Positions 1 to 8,058 of a DNA stretch of 64,000 nt are shown piece by piece; within the stretch, counting starts at the first letter, position 1; every line of letters starts with the position of its first letter. The translations under genes were made by a program, and so were the position numbers. The notes under the pieces were generated by a model that saw only the letters and a program-made list of their open reading frames with translations, was not told where the DNA came from and did not search any database. The DNA is from Streptomyces sp. A0642. GTDB taxonomy: Bacteria > Actinomycetota > Actinomycetes > Streptomycetales > Streptomycetaceae. Location of the stretch: assembly GCF_004795105.1 (NCBI RefSeq), contig NZ_SSBL01000001.1, forward strand, positions 744,001-808,000, written 5' to 3'.

Positions 1-473
1 TCCAGAAAGCCCTCGCGCGAGAGCGACTCCAGCTCGTCGACGTAGCCGAACAGCGCGTCGGCGAAGCTGAGCATCAGGGCGGGGGAGAAGCTGTAACTCC
101 GGCCGACCTTCTTCGCCCGGCGCAACGCCACGCGGGCGCCGAGGCGGTAGGCCCCCTGCAACGCCTCCATGCTGCGGCCCTCGTATGCCTCGAACCGGCC
201 GAAGCGGCGGCACATCTCGTCCCGCAGGGTCGTGGACGTCGTGGGTTCGGCGACCAGGTCGACGAACGAGGAGAGGCTCTGCTCCACCCCGACCCGCAGG
301 GCCTGTCCGTTGGGTCCGTCGAGCAGGCGTGCGTACTCCGGATAGGCCCGGGTCACCTCGACGCCTATCTCTTTGATCAGGCTGGGGAGTTCGGGCCGCA
401 TAATGGCGGCGAATTCCTGAGGGAGCGGTCCCAGCGGGTCGCCGGCGTCGGACGGATGAATGAGATGCGGCAT
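1..473 (-). CDS. PucR-type transcriptional regulator, N-terminal part (cut by window edge)
   Basis: An open frame starts at an ATG on the minus strand at 473 and runs off the left edge, giving about 157 residues. The readable part begins MPHLIHPSDAG and is an all-helical, Arg/Glu-rich segment (for example RRFGRFEAYEGRS and GAYRLGARVALRRAKKVG). This resembles the N-terminal sensory region of Streptomyces PucR/CdaR-like helix-turn-helix regulators; the DNA-binding C-terminus would lie outside the window. It is transcribed away from the secreted-protein genes across a long empty region. The class assignment rests on recalled similarity of this helical segment and cannot be confirmed without the missing C-terminus. 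Its nearness to the secreted trio and the mce operon suggests, but does not show, a regulatory link. Confidence 0.6.
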   Translation of the reverse strand, partial: MPHLIHPSDAGDPLGPLPQEFAAIMRPELPSLIKEIGVEVTRAYPEYARLLDGPNGQALRVGVEQSLSSFVDLVAEPTTSTTLRDEMCRRFGRFEAYEGRSMEALQGAYRLGARVALRRAKKVGRSYSFSPALMLSFADALFGYVDELESLSREGFL

Positions 474-1413
474 GACTGTCCCCTTGCTCTCCGGCGCCCG
501 GTGGGGGGTGAGGCCGTGGGGGAAAGCGCTCCCACAAACCGACAGGTGCGTACCAAGTACGCGATGAAGATAGACCAACGCGGCGGCCGTGGGCACCACT
601 TGAACAAGATCAAAATGCAGACGCCACACATCATGGCCGCGTTGTGGTGCTTCTGTGCAGGTGAGGCGCGGCTGCTCACTTCAAGACAATGTTTTTCGGA
701 CAATTGCTCTCCTCCCGACAATGAAGTAACCCTGGGTAACGGGGGGCGTGGGTGAACTCAGGTCGATTCGTCGTCGAATGTCCCCGGAGCCGGAAGCCGG
801 GTGTCTTCGGCACGCGGACGTCGAGACGCCGTGGTGCGCCGGCCCATTTCTTTCGGCATTCCCGAAGTGCGCGGCGTATTCCAGGCTTCCGGCGTTCGGG
901 ACGGCGTCTGCGGCAGTAATCGGACGTGGATATTCCGGCATTCCGGGGGCCCTTGCTCGGGCGTGCCGCGCCCTCTCACGGACAGTCACCACGTGGCGTG
1001 GCCGACTCCGTTCCCCGGAGGGAGTCGCCGGGGGATTCCCGGCGCCCGGCGGCTCGCGGCGTCGGGTGGCCTCCTGCCCGGGAGGAAGGTGGAGGCGCGG
1101 CTGTATGCGCCAGGACGGGTGGCGGGCCTGCGGTGTTCCGGTGTGGCCGGGAAAGTGCGCAGTAAGTGCTAAGCCGGGCCGGGGAATTAGTGACCGGCGC
1201 ACGAGGAAAAATTCTCTTACGGAGAATCTTGACCAGCAGGATTGTGCTGGAAGTTTCCCGCAAGTAACGTCACGGCCTGTCACAGAACGTGTGTGGCTGA
1301 CCATGCACGGCCCCCACGCAACACGGTTCATCGCCGCACTCCCTGCGTCTGTGCAGGATCCCGGGTGCGTCCCCGCAGCAGTGCACCCGCACTGTCGAAT
1401 CGGAGGAACTACT
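474..1413. other. Gene-free regulatory region of 940 bp
   Basis: No frame here has convincing codon bias, a good ribosome binding site or recognisable protein sequence, and GC drops around 555-730 and 1195-1260. It separates two divergent genes and probably carries promoters for both. Visible elements are a LacI-family-like half palindrome at 521-534, a near palindrome centred on ACCC-T-GGGT at 726-740, and two perfect short inverted repeats side by side at 1211-1227 (ATTCTC/GAGAAT) and 1233-1250 (CCAGCA/TGCTGG). I could not assign a convincing -35/-10 pair. Confidence 0.6.
521..534. promoter_or_regulatory. Possible LacI-family operator half-palindrome
   Basis: The minus strand reads TGGGAGCGCTTTCC, matching 11 of 14 positions of the CebR-type box TGGGAGCGCTCCCA known in Streptomyces. 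The right half is degenerate. It lies about 50 bp upstream of the PucR-like start. Low confidence because such GC-rich words recur by chance. Confidence 0.2.
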
Positions 1414-2046
1414 GTGCGCAATTCCCTCAGAAGGCTCGCTGTCGCGGTCGGCGCCGGCGCCGCCGCCGTCGTCCTCGCCGCCCCCGCCGCCACAGCCGGC
1501 GCGACGGCTCTGTGGACCGTCGGTCCCAACTCGCCCGAGACGTTCTCGGGTTCGGCCACGAACGCGGTGCTGACCCTCAACAGCATCCCGATGACATGTT
1601 CATCCTCCGCCGCGAGCGGTGTGCTGACATCGGCGAGCGGCACCACGAACGTCCAGCTGGGCACCATCGCCCCGCTGACGTTCTCCGGCTGCACCAGCGC
1701 GTTCGGAGTCGTCACGCCGACCACGGACACCTCGACGCCGTGGCGTCTGGTGGCCAACACCTACAGCGCGGGCGTCACCAGTGGCTACATCGACGGTGTC
1801 AAGGCCACCATCAAGGTGCTCACCTGCACCTTCTCGGTGACGGGCCGCGTCGCGGCCACGTACACCAACTCCACCGGCAAGCTGGCGGTGAGCAACAACT
1901 CCACCTACAAGCTGACGGTCTCGGCGGTCAGTGCGAGCGGCTGCACCGGTATCGCGAAGGTGGGCGACGTCCCGACCTTCACCGCCTCCTACGCGGCCGT
2001 CACCCCGGCCGGCGGAACGGTCAAGCCGACGATCGTCTACAGCTGA
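1414..2046 (+). CDS. Small secreted protein of unknown function
   Basis: This 210-residue protein starts at GTG 1414, chosen because GGAGG lies at 1402-1406 and a classic signal peptide follows immediately: MRNSLRR, then a hydrophobic Ala/Val stretch ending around APAATAGA. The mature part is rich in Ser, Thr, Gly and Val with paired cysteines (TCSSS, SGCTS, LTCTF, SGCTG), which suggests a disulfide-stabilised extracellular beta-sandwich. I do not recognise a catalytic motif. It is the first of three secreted genes read in the same direction, followed after about 95 bp by the second. Its composition resembles the 317-residue protein two genes downstream. The product is presumably exported by the Sec pathway; the function is unknown. 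Confidence 0.8.
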   Translation: MRNSLRRLAVAVGAGAAAVVLAAPAATAGATALWTVGPNSPETFSGSATNAVLTLNSIPMTCSSSAASGVLTSASGTTNVQLGTIAPLTFSGCTSAFGVVTPTTDTSTPWRLVANTYSAGVTSGYIDGVKATIKVLTCTFSVTGRVAATYTNSTGKLAVSNNSTYKLTVSAVSASGCTGIAKVGDVPTFTASYAAVTPAGGTVKPTIVYS

Positions 2047-2141
2047 TCCGATCCCGCGCGATCCGTGGGTGAGAAGGGATCGCACGGCGGGTCACCGCCG
2101 TGCGATCCGCAGTCCGGCCCGCTCGAAGGGAGAAACCGCAA

Positions 2142-3665
2142 GTGATGCGCATCCAGGCGGCGGGAGTCCGGCGTCGTGCCACGGCCCGGAGTGCCGTCGT
2201 GGCGACCGCGGTACTGCTGGGCGGCATGCTGCCCGGCGCGCAGGCGGTGGCCGGGGATCACGAGATCGACGCCGACCTCGTCTACACATGCGACTTCCCT
2301 TCGGGCAGGCACCCGGTGAAGGTCGGCGTCACCGCAACCGTTCCGGACGAGGCGAAACCCGGTGAGGCGATCCAGCCCACCGCCGTCGTGACGGAGGTGA
2401 CCCTGCCGGAAGCCGCTCTCAAGGACCTGGTCGCCGCCGGTGCGGCGACGCTGAGCGCCGAGACGCGGCTCACCGCGCAGGTCGCGCAGAAGGACCACCG
2501 GGCCGAGAGCGAGTGGATCGGGAAAACCGAGGGGGCGGTCCCGATTCCCGGGTCCGGCGACCTCAGGCTGACCGCGTCCGGCGGCGTTCCCTTCGTACGG
2601 CCCATGGCACCGGGCGATCTGACGTTCACGGCCGCCGGCCTCTCAGGTGTGCTCACGCCCCTGAAAGCCGACGGGACGCCCCTCGAACCGCCCACCGCGG
2701 CTCTCGCCTGCACACCGGACGCGGAGCAGGAGACGACCATGGGGACGGTACGGATCGCGGGGGCGGAGTCCGCGGCCCCCGCCCCGGAGCCGACCTGGTC
2801 CGCCGTGGACGACGACAAGGACGACAAGACCGAGCCGGCCGACCCCGCGGCGCCGGAGGTGGGCGCCGACGAACGGAAGGCCGCGCCGGCCGACAGGGCC
2901 GGCGTGCCCCCCTGCGTGGGCGATCCGGACGACGGGCTCAACATGGTCGCGTACGTCACCGGCTACGCGAACGTGAAGAAGCTCCACAGCGCCACCAAGT
3001 TCCCCGTGGGCTGCGGACAGATCACGCAGGGACCCACGGTGCCGGACTTTTCCCAGCCCGGATTCCTCCACATCTACCAGGACTCCGCCGTCGTGATGCA
3101 GTACAAGGGGAAGCCGCAGCTCCCGCCGGCCAGGGGGACGTTCCTCACGTTCGGCTTCATGCCGACCACGGCGGTCATGGAGATGACCCAGATACCGCCG
3201 AAGACCGGAGCGGACGGCGTCCCGGTACCCAACATCAAGTCGGACATCGCCATCGACCTGTCGGACGGCTCCAGCAAGAACATCACGCTCATCACCTTGG
3301 ACTTCACCCTGCGGTTGCACGATGTCGAGGTCAACGGCGTGCCGCTGGACGTCGGGGACTCGTGCCGCACGAGCAAGCCGTTCAGCCTCTCCCTGGAGGG
3401 CCGGATGACGCGGACGGCGGAGGGTGTCATCGACGGGTACACGCTGGTCGGCGGCGGCCCGTTGACCGGATCGGTGACCATCCCCCCGTTCAGCGGATGC
3501 GGCGGCGCCGATGAGGATCTCGACAGCCTCTTCACCGCGTCGATCTCCGGGGAGTCCGGTTACGTCAAGCAGATCCAGGGCGCTCCGTGCGCGACCGTGA
3601 GCGCCGACCCGACGTACTGCACGCCGGACGGGCAGCCGGTCGCCATACCCACGGCGGAACGCTGA
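2142..3665 (+). CDS. Secreted DUF6801-like protein
   Basis: About 507 residues. GTG at 2142 and ATG at 2145 are adjacent in-frame starts; I chose the first because of the purine-rich GAAGGGAGA at 2125-2133. A signal peptide (MRIQAAGVRRRATAR, then a hydrophobic run to AQAVAG) leads into a domain opening with a Cys-containing VYTCDFPSG segment and ending at ALACTPD around residue 200. This layout resembles the DUF6801 family of actinobacterial secreted proteins. An acidic, Pro-rich linker (VDDDKDDKTEPADP) follows, then a second cysteine-bearing domain from about residue 265 (PPCVGDPDDG) to the end. No enzyme motif is visible. It sits between two other secreted genes with short gaps, so the three are probably co-expressed and displayed outside the cell. 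The domain name is from memory. Confidence 0.75.
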   Translation: MMRIQAAGVRRRATARSAVVATAVLLGGMLPGAQAVAGDHEIDADLVYTCDFPSGRHPVKVGVTATVPDEAKPGEAIQPTAVVTEVTLPEAALKDLVAAGAATLSAETRLTAQVAQKDHRAESEWIGKTEGAVPIPGSGDLRLTASGGVPFVRPMAPGDLTFTAAGLSGVLTPLKADGTPLEPPTAALACTPDAEQETTMGTVRIAGAESAAPAPEPTWSAVDDDKDDKTEPADPAAPEVGADERKAAPADRAGVPPCVGDPDDGLNMVAYVTGYANVKKLHSATKFPVGCGQITQGPTVPDFSQPGFLHIYQDSAVVMQYKGKPQLPPARGTFLTFGFMPTTAVMEMTQIPPKTGADGVPVPNIKSDIAIDLSDGSSKNITLITLDFTLRLHDVEVNGVPLDVGDSCRTSKPFSLSLEGRMTRTAEGVIDGYTLVGGGPLTGSVTIPPFSGCGGADEDLDSLFTASISGESGYVKQIQGAPCATVSADPTYCTPDGQPVAIPTAER

Positions 3666-3742
3666 ACCACGACGGTTCAGCGAGAAGGCCGCGCATCGCA
3701 CCGAGTTCAGCATCCACAGTGGCGCAATCGAATCGAGGAACA

Positions 3743-4696
3743 ATGAGACCTGTCCCGAAGAGCTGGCGCAAGGGCCTTTTCGCGGCCGCGACCGCTGCCG
3801 CGGTGGTCGTGCCGGTGGCCGCCTCGCCCGCCGGCGCCACCACGGCGGCCACCCAGCTCAACGGCAGCTGGGCGCCGTTCAGCCGCTGCCCGGTGGACAA
3901 CCCCGCCATGCTGGCCACCGACGGCGAGGACGAGATCGCGCTGTGCGTGACCTCGACGTCCCCGAACGGCACGATCAAGCTCGGCAACACCACGGCGACC
4001 ACCGGGGCCACCAACCTCCAGTTCGGTGTCATCCAGCACCCGGCCGAGGGGACGTACACCGTGGTCCCGCCCGCCGGCGGCTCCATCATCAGCGGTGCCA
4101 CCACCATCCCGGGCGGGCTGCTCGGCCTGGCGTGCCCGAGCAACATCCCGATCGTGTCGGGCATCTGCCGGCAGATCACCGACGCGTCGCTGAACAAGGT
4201 GACGGCGACGGTGGAATCGGCGGGCACCCCTACCGACTTCGACCTGGTGGCGGGACTCAGCTCGGGACCGATCGTCTCGCTGCCGGTCCGGATCCACCTG
4301 GAGAACCCCTTCCTCGGATCCAACTGCTACCTCGGCTCGGCGAGCAACCCGATCGTCCTGCATCCGGGCAACCTGAGCGCGCCGACCCTCGGCGTGACCC
4401 TGTTCGATCCCGACGGGGCGACGAACCCGGACGGATCACTGCTCCAGATCTCCCTGACGGGAGCCGCCCAGGGTGACAGCACCTTCTCCGTGCCGAAGTC
4501 CAGTGGCTGTGGTCTGGGCGGCATCCTCAACGGCGTTCTCGACCTGAAGACCGGGCTGCCCGCCGCTTCCGGGAAGAACAACCTCGTGCTGAACAACGCG
4601 TCGACGTACACCGCCGGTCTCAGCGCGCCCGGACTGGTCGTGCCGGACGCCGGAAAGATCCTCTCGCAGAACTGGCACGCCGGAGTGAAGCAGTAG
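3743..4696 (+). CDS. Secreted protein of unknown function
   Basis: This 317-residue protein has an N-terminal signal peptide (MRPVPKSWRKG, then Ala/Val-rich to SPAGA). The mature chain holds cysteines in the contexts SRCPVDN, ALCVTS, GLACPSN, SGICRQ, SNCYLG and SGCGLG, consistent with disulfides. The sequence is beta-rich with many Gly, Thr and Asn residues. It ends with a hydrophilic GVKQ tail, has no sortase motif and no membrane anchor, so it is probably released. It starts 77 bp after the preceding secreted gene and is followed by a strong terminator, so it is the last gene of that unit. I do not recognise the family. Composition resembles the 210-residue secreted protein upstream, which may be a distant paralogue. 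Confidence 0.75.
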   Translation: MRPVPKSWRKGLFAAATAAAVVVPVAASPAGATTAATQLNGSWAPFSRCPVDNPAMLATDGEDEIALCVTSTSPNGTIKLGNTTATTGATNLQFGVIQHPAEGTYTVVPPAGGSIISGATTIPGGLLGLACPSNIPIVSGICRQITDASLNKVTATVESAGTPTDFDLVAGLSSGPIVSLPVRIHLENPFLGSNCYLGSASNPIVLHPGNLSAPTLGVTLFDPDGATNPDGSLLQISLTGAAQGDSTFSVPKSSGCGLGGILNGVLDLKTGLPAASGKNNLVLNNASTYTAGLSAPGLVVPDAGKILSQNWHAGVKQ

Positions 4697-4766
4697 TCGC
4701 TCCTTCCGCGGCGGAGCGGGGCGCTTTGTCACTCCGTGCGCATTCGCCTCGCACCCGCGTTCTGGA

Positions 4767-4799
4767 CCGCCCCGCTCAGGTGACCCCTGAGCGGGGCGG
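4767..4799 (+). terminator. Terminator after the secreted trio
   Basis: A perfect 14-bp stem (CCGCCCCGCTCAGG with its exact complement) closes on a 5-base loop at 4781-4785. It lies 70 bp after the stop of the last secreted gene. The U-tract is weak, as is usual for actinobacterial terminators. Confidence 0.8.
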
Positions 4800-5410
4800 C
4801 TCGCGTTGTGCCGGCAGTGATGAAACGTCGGCCGACGAGTGGGCGCCGGCCGTGGAAATTCCTCACTCGGGGATAGTTCTCGTCGGCCTTTCACTCACTG
4901 CCGTACAAGAATTTCCCGTTCTTCGGTTACTGCGAAGAAAAGTGACGAACCAGTATTGCGCACTCAGGTTACTGGGCCGTAGCGTCCGCGGTGAGGGTCG
5001 GAGGACGACCCGTAACCGGCTGTTCCGCGCGTGCGGGATTCCGGCCGCTCCGTCTCTGACCTGGATTCCTTCCCGGGGGAACCGTTTCGCCCTCCGGAGC
5101 CGGGGGGCGGGGCGCGACCCTCACCGTCGGGCCTCGTGACTCCCGCCTCCGTGGGTCGCGGGCCCCCGTTCCGTACGCGGATCGCTTGCGCACGTTCCGA
5201 CAAAGCCGTTCCGCGGGTTTGTCACTCGGTGACAAGTGATCCACGCCGAGCACCCCGTTCGTCGATTTCCGCTGTTCAACGGCTTGTCCTGGCGGTTTCG
5301 GCGGACATAACGTGCGCCTCCTGGTGCATGTGTGACGAGCCGCCATTGGATTTCTCAGAGTCGGAGCGCTGACAGATGACTTCGTTCACCGATACGTCGA
5401 GGGAGGGCCG
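4800..5410. other. Gene-free leader/promoter region of the mce operon
   Basis: No coding frame is convincing here. An inverted repeat TTCTTCG-(7)-CGAAGAA lies at 4919-4939, inside a lower-GC stretch (4905-4970) that also contains GGTTACTG twice. A second, cleaner palindrome lies at 5219-5235. The region presumably carries the operon promoter; I could not fix a -10/-35 pair. Confidence 0.5.
5219..5235. promoter_or_regulatory. Candidate operator upstream of mce operon
   Basis: TTGTCAC-TCG-GTGACAA is a perfect palindrome with 7-bp arms, 175 bp upstream of the ATPase start. Its size fits a dimeric TetR- or GntR-type repressor site. No regulator is shown to bind it. Confidence 0.4.
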
Positions 5411-6406
5411 ATGGGAATCGAAGTAGTCGTGGAAGGCCTGACGAAATCCTTCGGCAAGCAGAACATCTGGCAGGACGTCAGCCTCACCCTGCCCGCCGGT
5501 GAAGTGAGCGTGATGCTCGGTCCTTCCGGCACGGGAAAGACCGTCTTCCTCAAATCCATCATCGGCCTGCTCAAGCCCGAGCAGGGGCGCGTGCTCATCA
5601 ACGGCGTCGACATGGTGAACAGCCCCGAGCGGAAGATCATGGAAACCCGGAAACTGTTCGGGCTCATGTTCCAGGACGGTGCGCTCTTCGGCTCGATGTC
5701 CCTCTTCGACAACATCGCTTTCCCGCTGCGTGAGCACACCCGCAAGAGGGAATCGGAGATCCGCCGGATCGTCATGGAGCGGATCGACATCGTCGGTCTC
5801 CTCGGGGCCGAGGACAAACTGCCCGGTGAGATATCCGGCGGCATGCGCAAGCGGGCCGGCCTGGCCCGCGCACTCGTCCTCGACCCGCAGATCATCCTCT
5901 GCGACGAGCCCGACTCCGGGCTCGACCCGGTCCGCACCGCGTTCATCTCGCAGTTGCTCATCGACCTCAACGCCCAGATCGACGCGACGATGCTGATCGT
6001 CACCCACAACCTCGACATCGCCTCCACCGTCCCGGACAACATGGGCATGCTGTTCTGCCGCAACCTCGTCACCTTCGGGCCGCGCGAGGTCCTGCTGACC
6101 AGCGACCTGCCCGTCGTCTCCCAGTTCCTCGCCGGGCGGCGCGAAGGGCCCATCGGCATGTCGGAGGAGAAGGACGCCGCCACTCTCGCCGCCGAACAGC
6201 TCAACGGCTACGGGCAGGGGATCAGCTCGGCGAACGCCCCGCGCACCGTCGTACCCCAGCTGGAGCCCTCGCCCGGCCTGCCCGTGCGGCAGGGCGCCCT
6301 GCGCCGCCGGGAGCGGGTCATGGCGATGATGGGCCAGCTGCCGGAGGCCGCCCGTACCGCCATCCTCAACAGCTACAGCCCCGCCGCGGGCGGTGGGCGC
6401 CCATGA
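5411..6406 (+). CDS. mkl: Mce-system ABC transporter ATPase (Mkl/MceG-like)
   Basis: A 331-residue ABC ATPase that energises Mce-type lipid import on the cytoplasmic face. It shows Walker A GPSGTGKT at residues 37-44, the Q-loop region LMFQDGALF, the signature SGGMRKR and Walker B ILCDEPDSGLD with the H-loop in VTHNLD. A C-terminal extension of about 90 residues after the core, ending RTAILNSYSP, is typical of MceG/Mkl rather than of short MlaF proteins. The start is supported by GGGAGG just upstream. Its stop overlaps the first permease start in an ATGA, so the genes are translationally coupled. Gene order matches the single mce locus of Streptomyces. Carrying the ATPase in the operon differs from mycobacteria, where mceG is unlinked. 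Confidence 0.93.
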   Translation: MGIEVVVEGLTKSFGKQNIWQDVSLTLPAGEVSVMLGPSGTGKTVFLKSIIGLLKPEQGRVLINGVDMVNSPERKIMETRKLFGLMFQDGALFGSMSLFDNIAFPLREHTRKRESEIRRIVMERIDIVGLLGAEDKLPGEISGGMRKRAGLARALVLDPQIILCDEPDSGLDPVRTAFISQLLIDLNAQIDATMLIVTHNLDIASTVPDNMGMLFCRNLVTFGPREVLLTSDLPVVSQFLAGRREGPIGMSEEKDAATLAAEQLNGYGQGISSANAPRTVVPQLEPSPGLPVRQGALRRRERVMAMMGQLPEAARTAILNSYSPAAGGGRP

Positions 6407-7251
6407 CCGCCCCCATGCCTGTGCGGCCCCCCGGGCCGCCGGCGGACCGGGTGCCGGAGAAGGCCCCCGAGGTGAGACGGCCGACGCGGCTGCTCGCTCC
6501 GCTGCGCGAGACCGGGAAGCTGTTCACCCTCGCCGGGACCGTGTGCCGCGAGACCTTCCGCCGGCCCTTCCAGGTACGGGAGTTCATCGAGCAGTTCTGG
6601 TTCGTCGCCAGTGTCACCATCCTGCCCGCCGCTCTCGTCTCCATCCCGTTCGGCGCGGTCATCGCCCTCCAGGTCGGCTCCCTCACCCAACAGCTCGGCG
6701 CCCAGTCGTTCACCGGCGGCGCCAGTGTCCTCGCCGTCATCCAGCAGGCCAGCCCGCTCATCGTGGCGCTGCTGGTCTCCGGGGCCGCCGGTTCGGCCAT
6801 CTGCGCCGACCTCGGATCACGCAAGATCCGCGAGGAGCTCGACGCCATGGAGGTCATGGGCGTCTCGCCCGTCCAGCGCCTCGTCGTCCCGCGGGTCCTG
6901 GCCACCATGCTGGTGGCGGTCCTGCTCAACGGGCTGGTCTCCGTCGTCGGCACGATGGGCGGCTACTTCTTCAACGTGATCATGCAGCACGGCACCCCCG
7001 GGGCCTATCTCTCCAGCTTCTCCGCCCTGGCCCAGCTGCCCGACCTGTACATCAGCGAGATCAAGGCCCTGATCTTCGGCTTCATCGCAGGCATCATCGC
7101 CGCCTACCGCGGCCTGAACCCGCGCGGCGGACCGAAAGGGGTCGGCGACGCGGTCAACCAGTCCGTCGTCATCACCTTCATGCTGCTGTTCTTCGTGAAC
7201 ATGGTCCTCACGGCGATCTATCTGCAGATCGTCCCCGCGAAGGGGAGCTGA
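6403..7251 (+). CDS. yrbE1A: YrbE/MlaE-type permease A of the Mce system
   Basis: A 282-residue integral membrane protein of the MlaE/YrbE permease family. It has a Pro-rich N-terminus, then a FRRPFQVREFIEQFWF amphipathic stretch and about five or six hydrophobic segments. The family core is visible as SAICADLGSRKIREELDAMEVMGV, read here as the EExDAMxxMGx motif that contacts the ATPase. It overlaps the ATPase gene by 4 bp and precedes the second permease by 3 bp. In Mce systems the two YrbE proteins form the heterodimeric inner-membrane channel under the Mce tunnel. Substrate cannot be read from sequence; sterols and fatty acids are the known mce cargoes in relatives. Confidence 0.92.
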   Translation: MTAPMPVRPPGPPADRVPEKAPEVRRPTRLLAPLRETGKLFTLAGTVCRETFRRPFQVREFIEQFWFVASVTILPAALVSIPFGAVIALQVGSLTQQLGAQSFTGGASVLAVIQQASPLIVALLVSGAAGSAICADLGSRKIREELDAMEVMGVSPVQRLVVPRVLATMLVAVLLNGLVSVVGTMGGYFFNVIMQHGTPGAYLSSFSALAQLPDLYISEIKALIFGFIAGIIAAYRGLNPRGGPKGVGDAVNQSVVITFMLLFFVNMVLTAIYLQIVPAKGS

Positions 7252-7254
7252 CCG

Positions 7255-8058
7255 ATGCCGATGCTCAGCTGGCTCGACCGATCCGGTGACCAACTCACCT
7301 TCTACGTGCGGGCCCTGGTCTGGATCCCCAGAACGCTGCGCCGCTACCTCAAGGAGGTGCAGCGCCTGCTCGCCGAAGTCGCCTTCGGCAGCGGAGGGCT
7401 CGGCGTCGTCGGGGGCACCATCGGCGTCATGATCGCGATGACGCTCGCCACCGGAACCGTCGTCGGCCTCCAGGGATACGCGGCCCTCAACCAGATCGGC
7501 ACCGCGGCCTTCACCGGGTTCGTCTCCGCCTACTTCAACACCCGCGAGATCGCCCCGCTCGTCGCCGGACTCGCCCTCTCCGCGACCGTCGGCGCGGGCT
7601 TCACCGCCCAGCTCGGCGCCATGCGGATCAACGAGGAGATCGACGGCCTGGAATCCATGGGCGTGCGCTCCATGCCCTACCTCGTCACCACCCGCATCAT
7701 CGCCGGAGTCGTCGCGATCATCCCGCTGTACGCGATCGGGCTGCTCTCCTCGTACCTGGCCTCCCGCTACGTCACCGTCCTGTTCAACGGACAGTCGGCA
7801 GGCACCTACGACCACTACTTCAACCTCTTCCTGTCCCCGCAGGACGTCCTGCTGTCGGTGCTCAAAGTGCTGATCTTCAGCGTGATGGTGATCCTCGCGC
7901 ACTGCTACTACGGCTTCCACGCCACCGGCGGCCCCGCCGGGGTGGGCGTGGCGGTCGGCCGGTCGGTGCGCAACGCGATCGTGCTGATCAGCGTCACCGA
8001 CTTCTTCCTCTCCCTCGCGATCTGGGGCGCCACGACGACCGTGAAGGTGGCCGGATGA
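7255..8058 (+). CDS. yrbE1B: YrbE/MlaE-type permease B of the Mce system
   Basis: A 267-residue paralogue of the preceding permease and its expected heterodimer partner. It begins with the amphipathic MPMLSWLDRSGDQ segment and shows the family motif INEEIDGLESMGVRS followed by long hydrophobic helices (for example VVAIIPLYAIGLLSSYLAS). The C-terminal half ends in a helix with SLAIWGATTT. It is read in the same direction, three bases after permease A, and its stop overlaps the first mce start (ATGATGA). Function is inferred from family and position: cytoplasmic-membrane channel of the Mce importer. Confidence 0.92.
   Translation: MPMLSWLDRSGDQLTFYVRALVWIPRTLRRYLKEVQRLLAEVAFGSGGLGVVGGTIGVMIAMTLATGTVVGLQGYAALNQIGTAAFTGFVSAYFNTREIAPLVAGLALSATVGAGFTAQLGAMRINEEIDGLESMGVRSMPYLVTTRIIAGVVAIIPLYAIGLLSSYLASRYVTVLFNGQSAGTYDHYFNLFLSPQDVLLSVLKVLIFSVMVILAHCYYGFHATGGPAGVGVAVGRSVRNAIVLISVTDFFLSLAIWGATTTVKVAG

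Noticed and set aside
681..1413. Several open frames covering the 0.9-kb gap before the first secreted gene
   Set aside because: They overlap on both strands, have no ribosome site and show Arg/Pro-rich shadow composition. The plus-strand frame merely extends the real secreted gene upstream.
4919..4939. TTCTTCG-(7)-CGAAGAA considered as a second terminator of the secreted trio
   Set aside because: A much stronger 14-bp stem lies upstream at 4767-4799. The weaker dyad sits in an AT-richer area and fits a regulatory site at least as well, so I left it in the region entry only.
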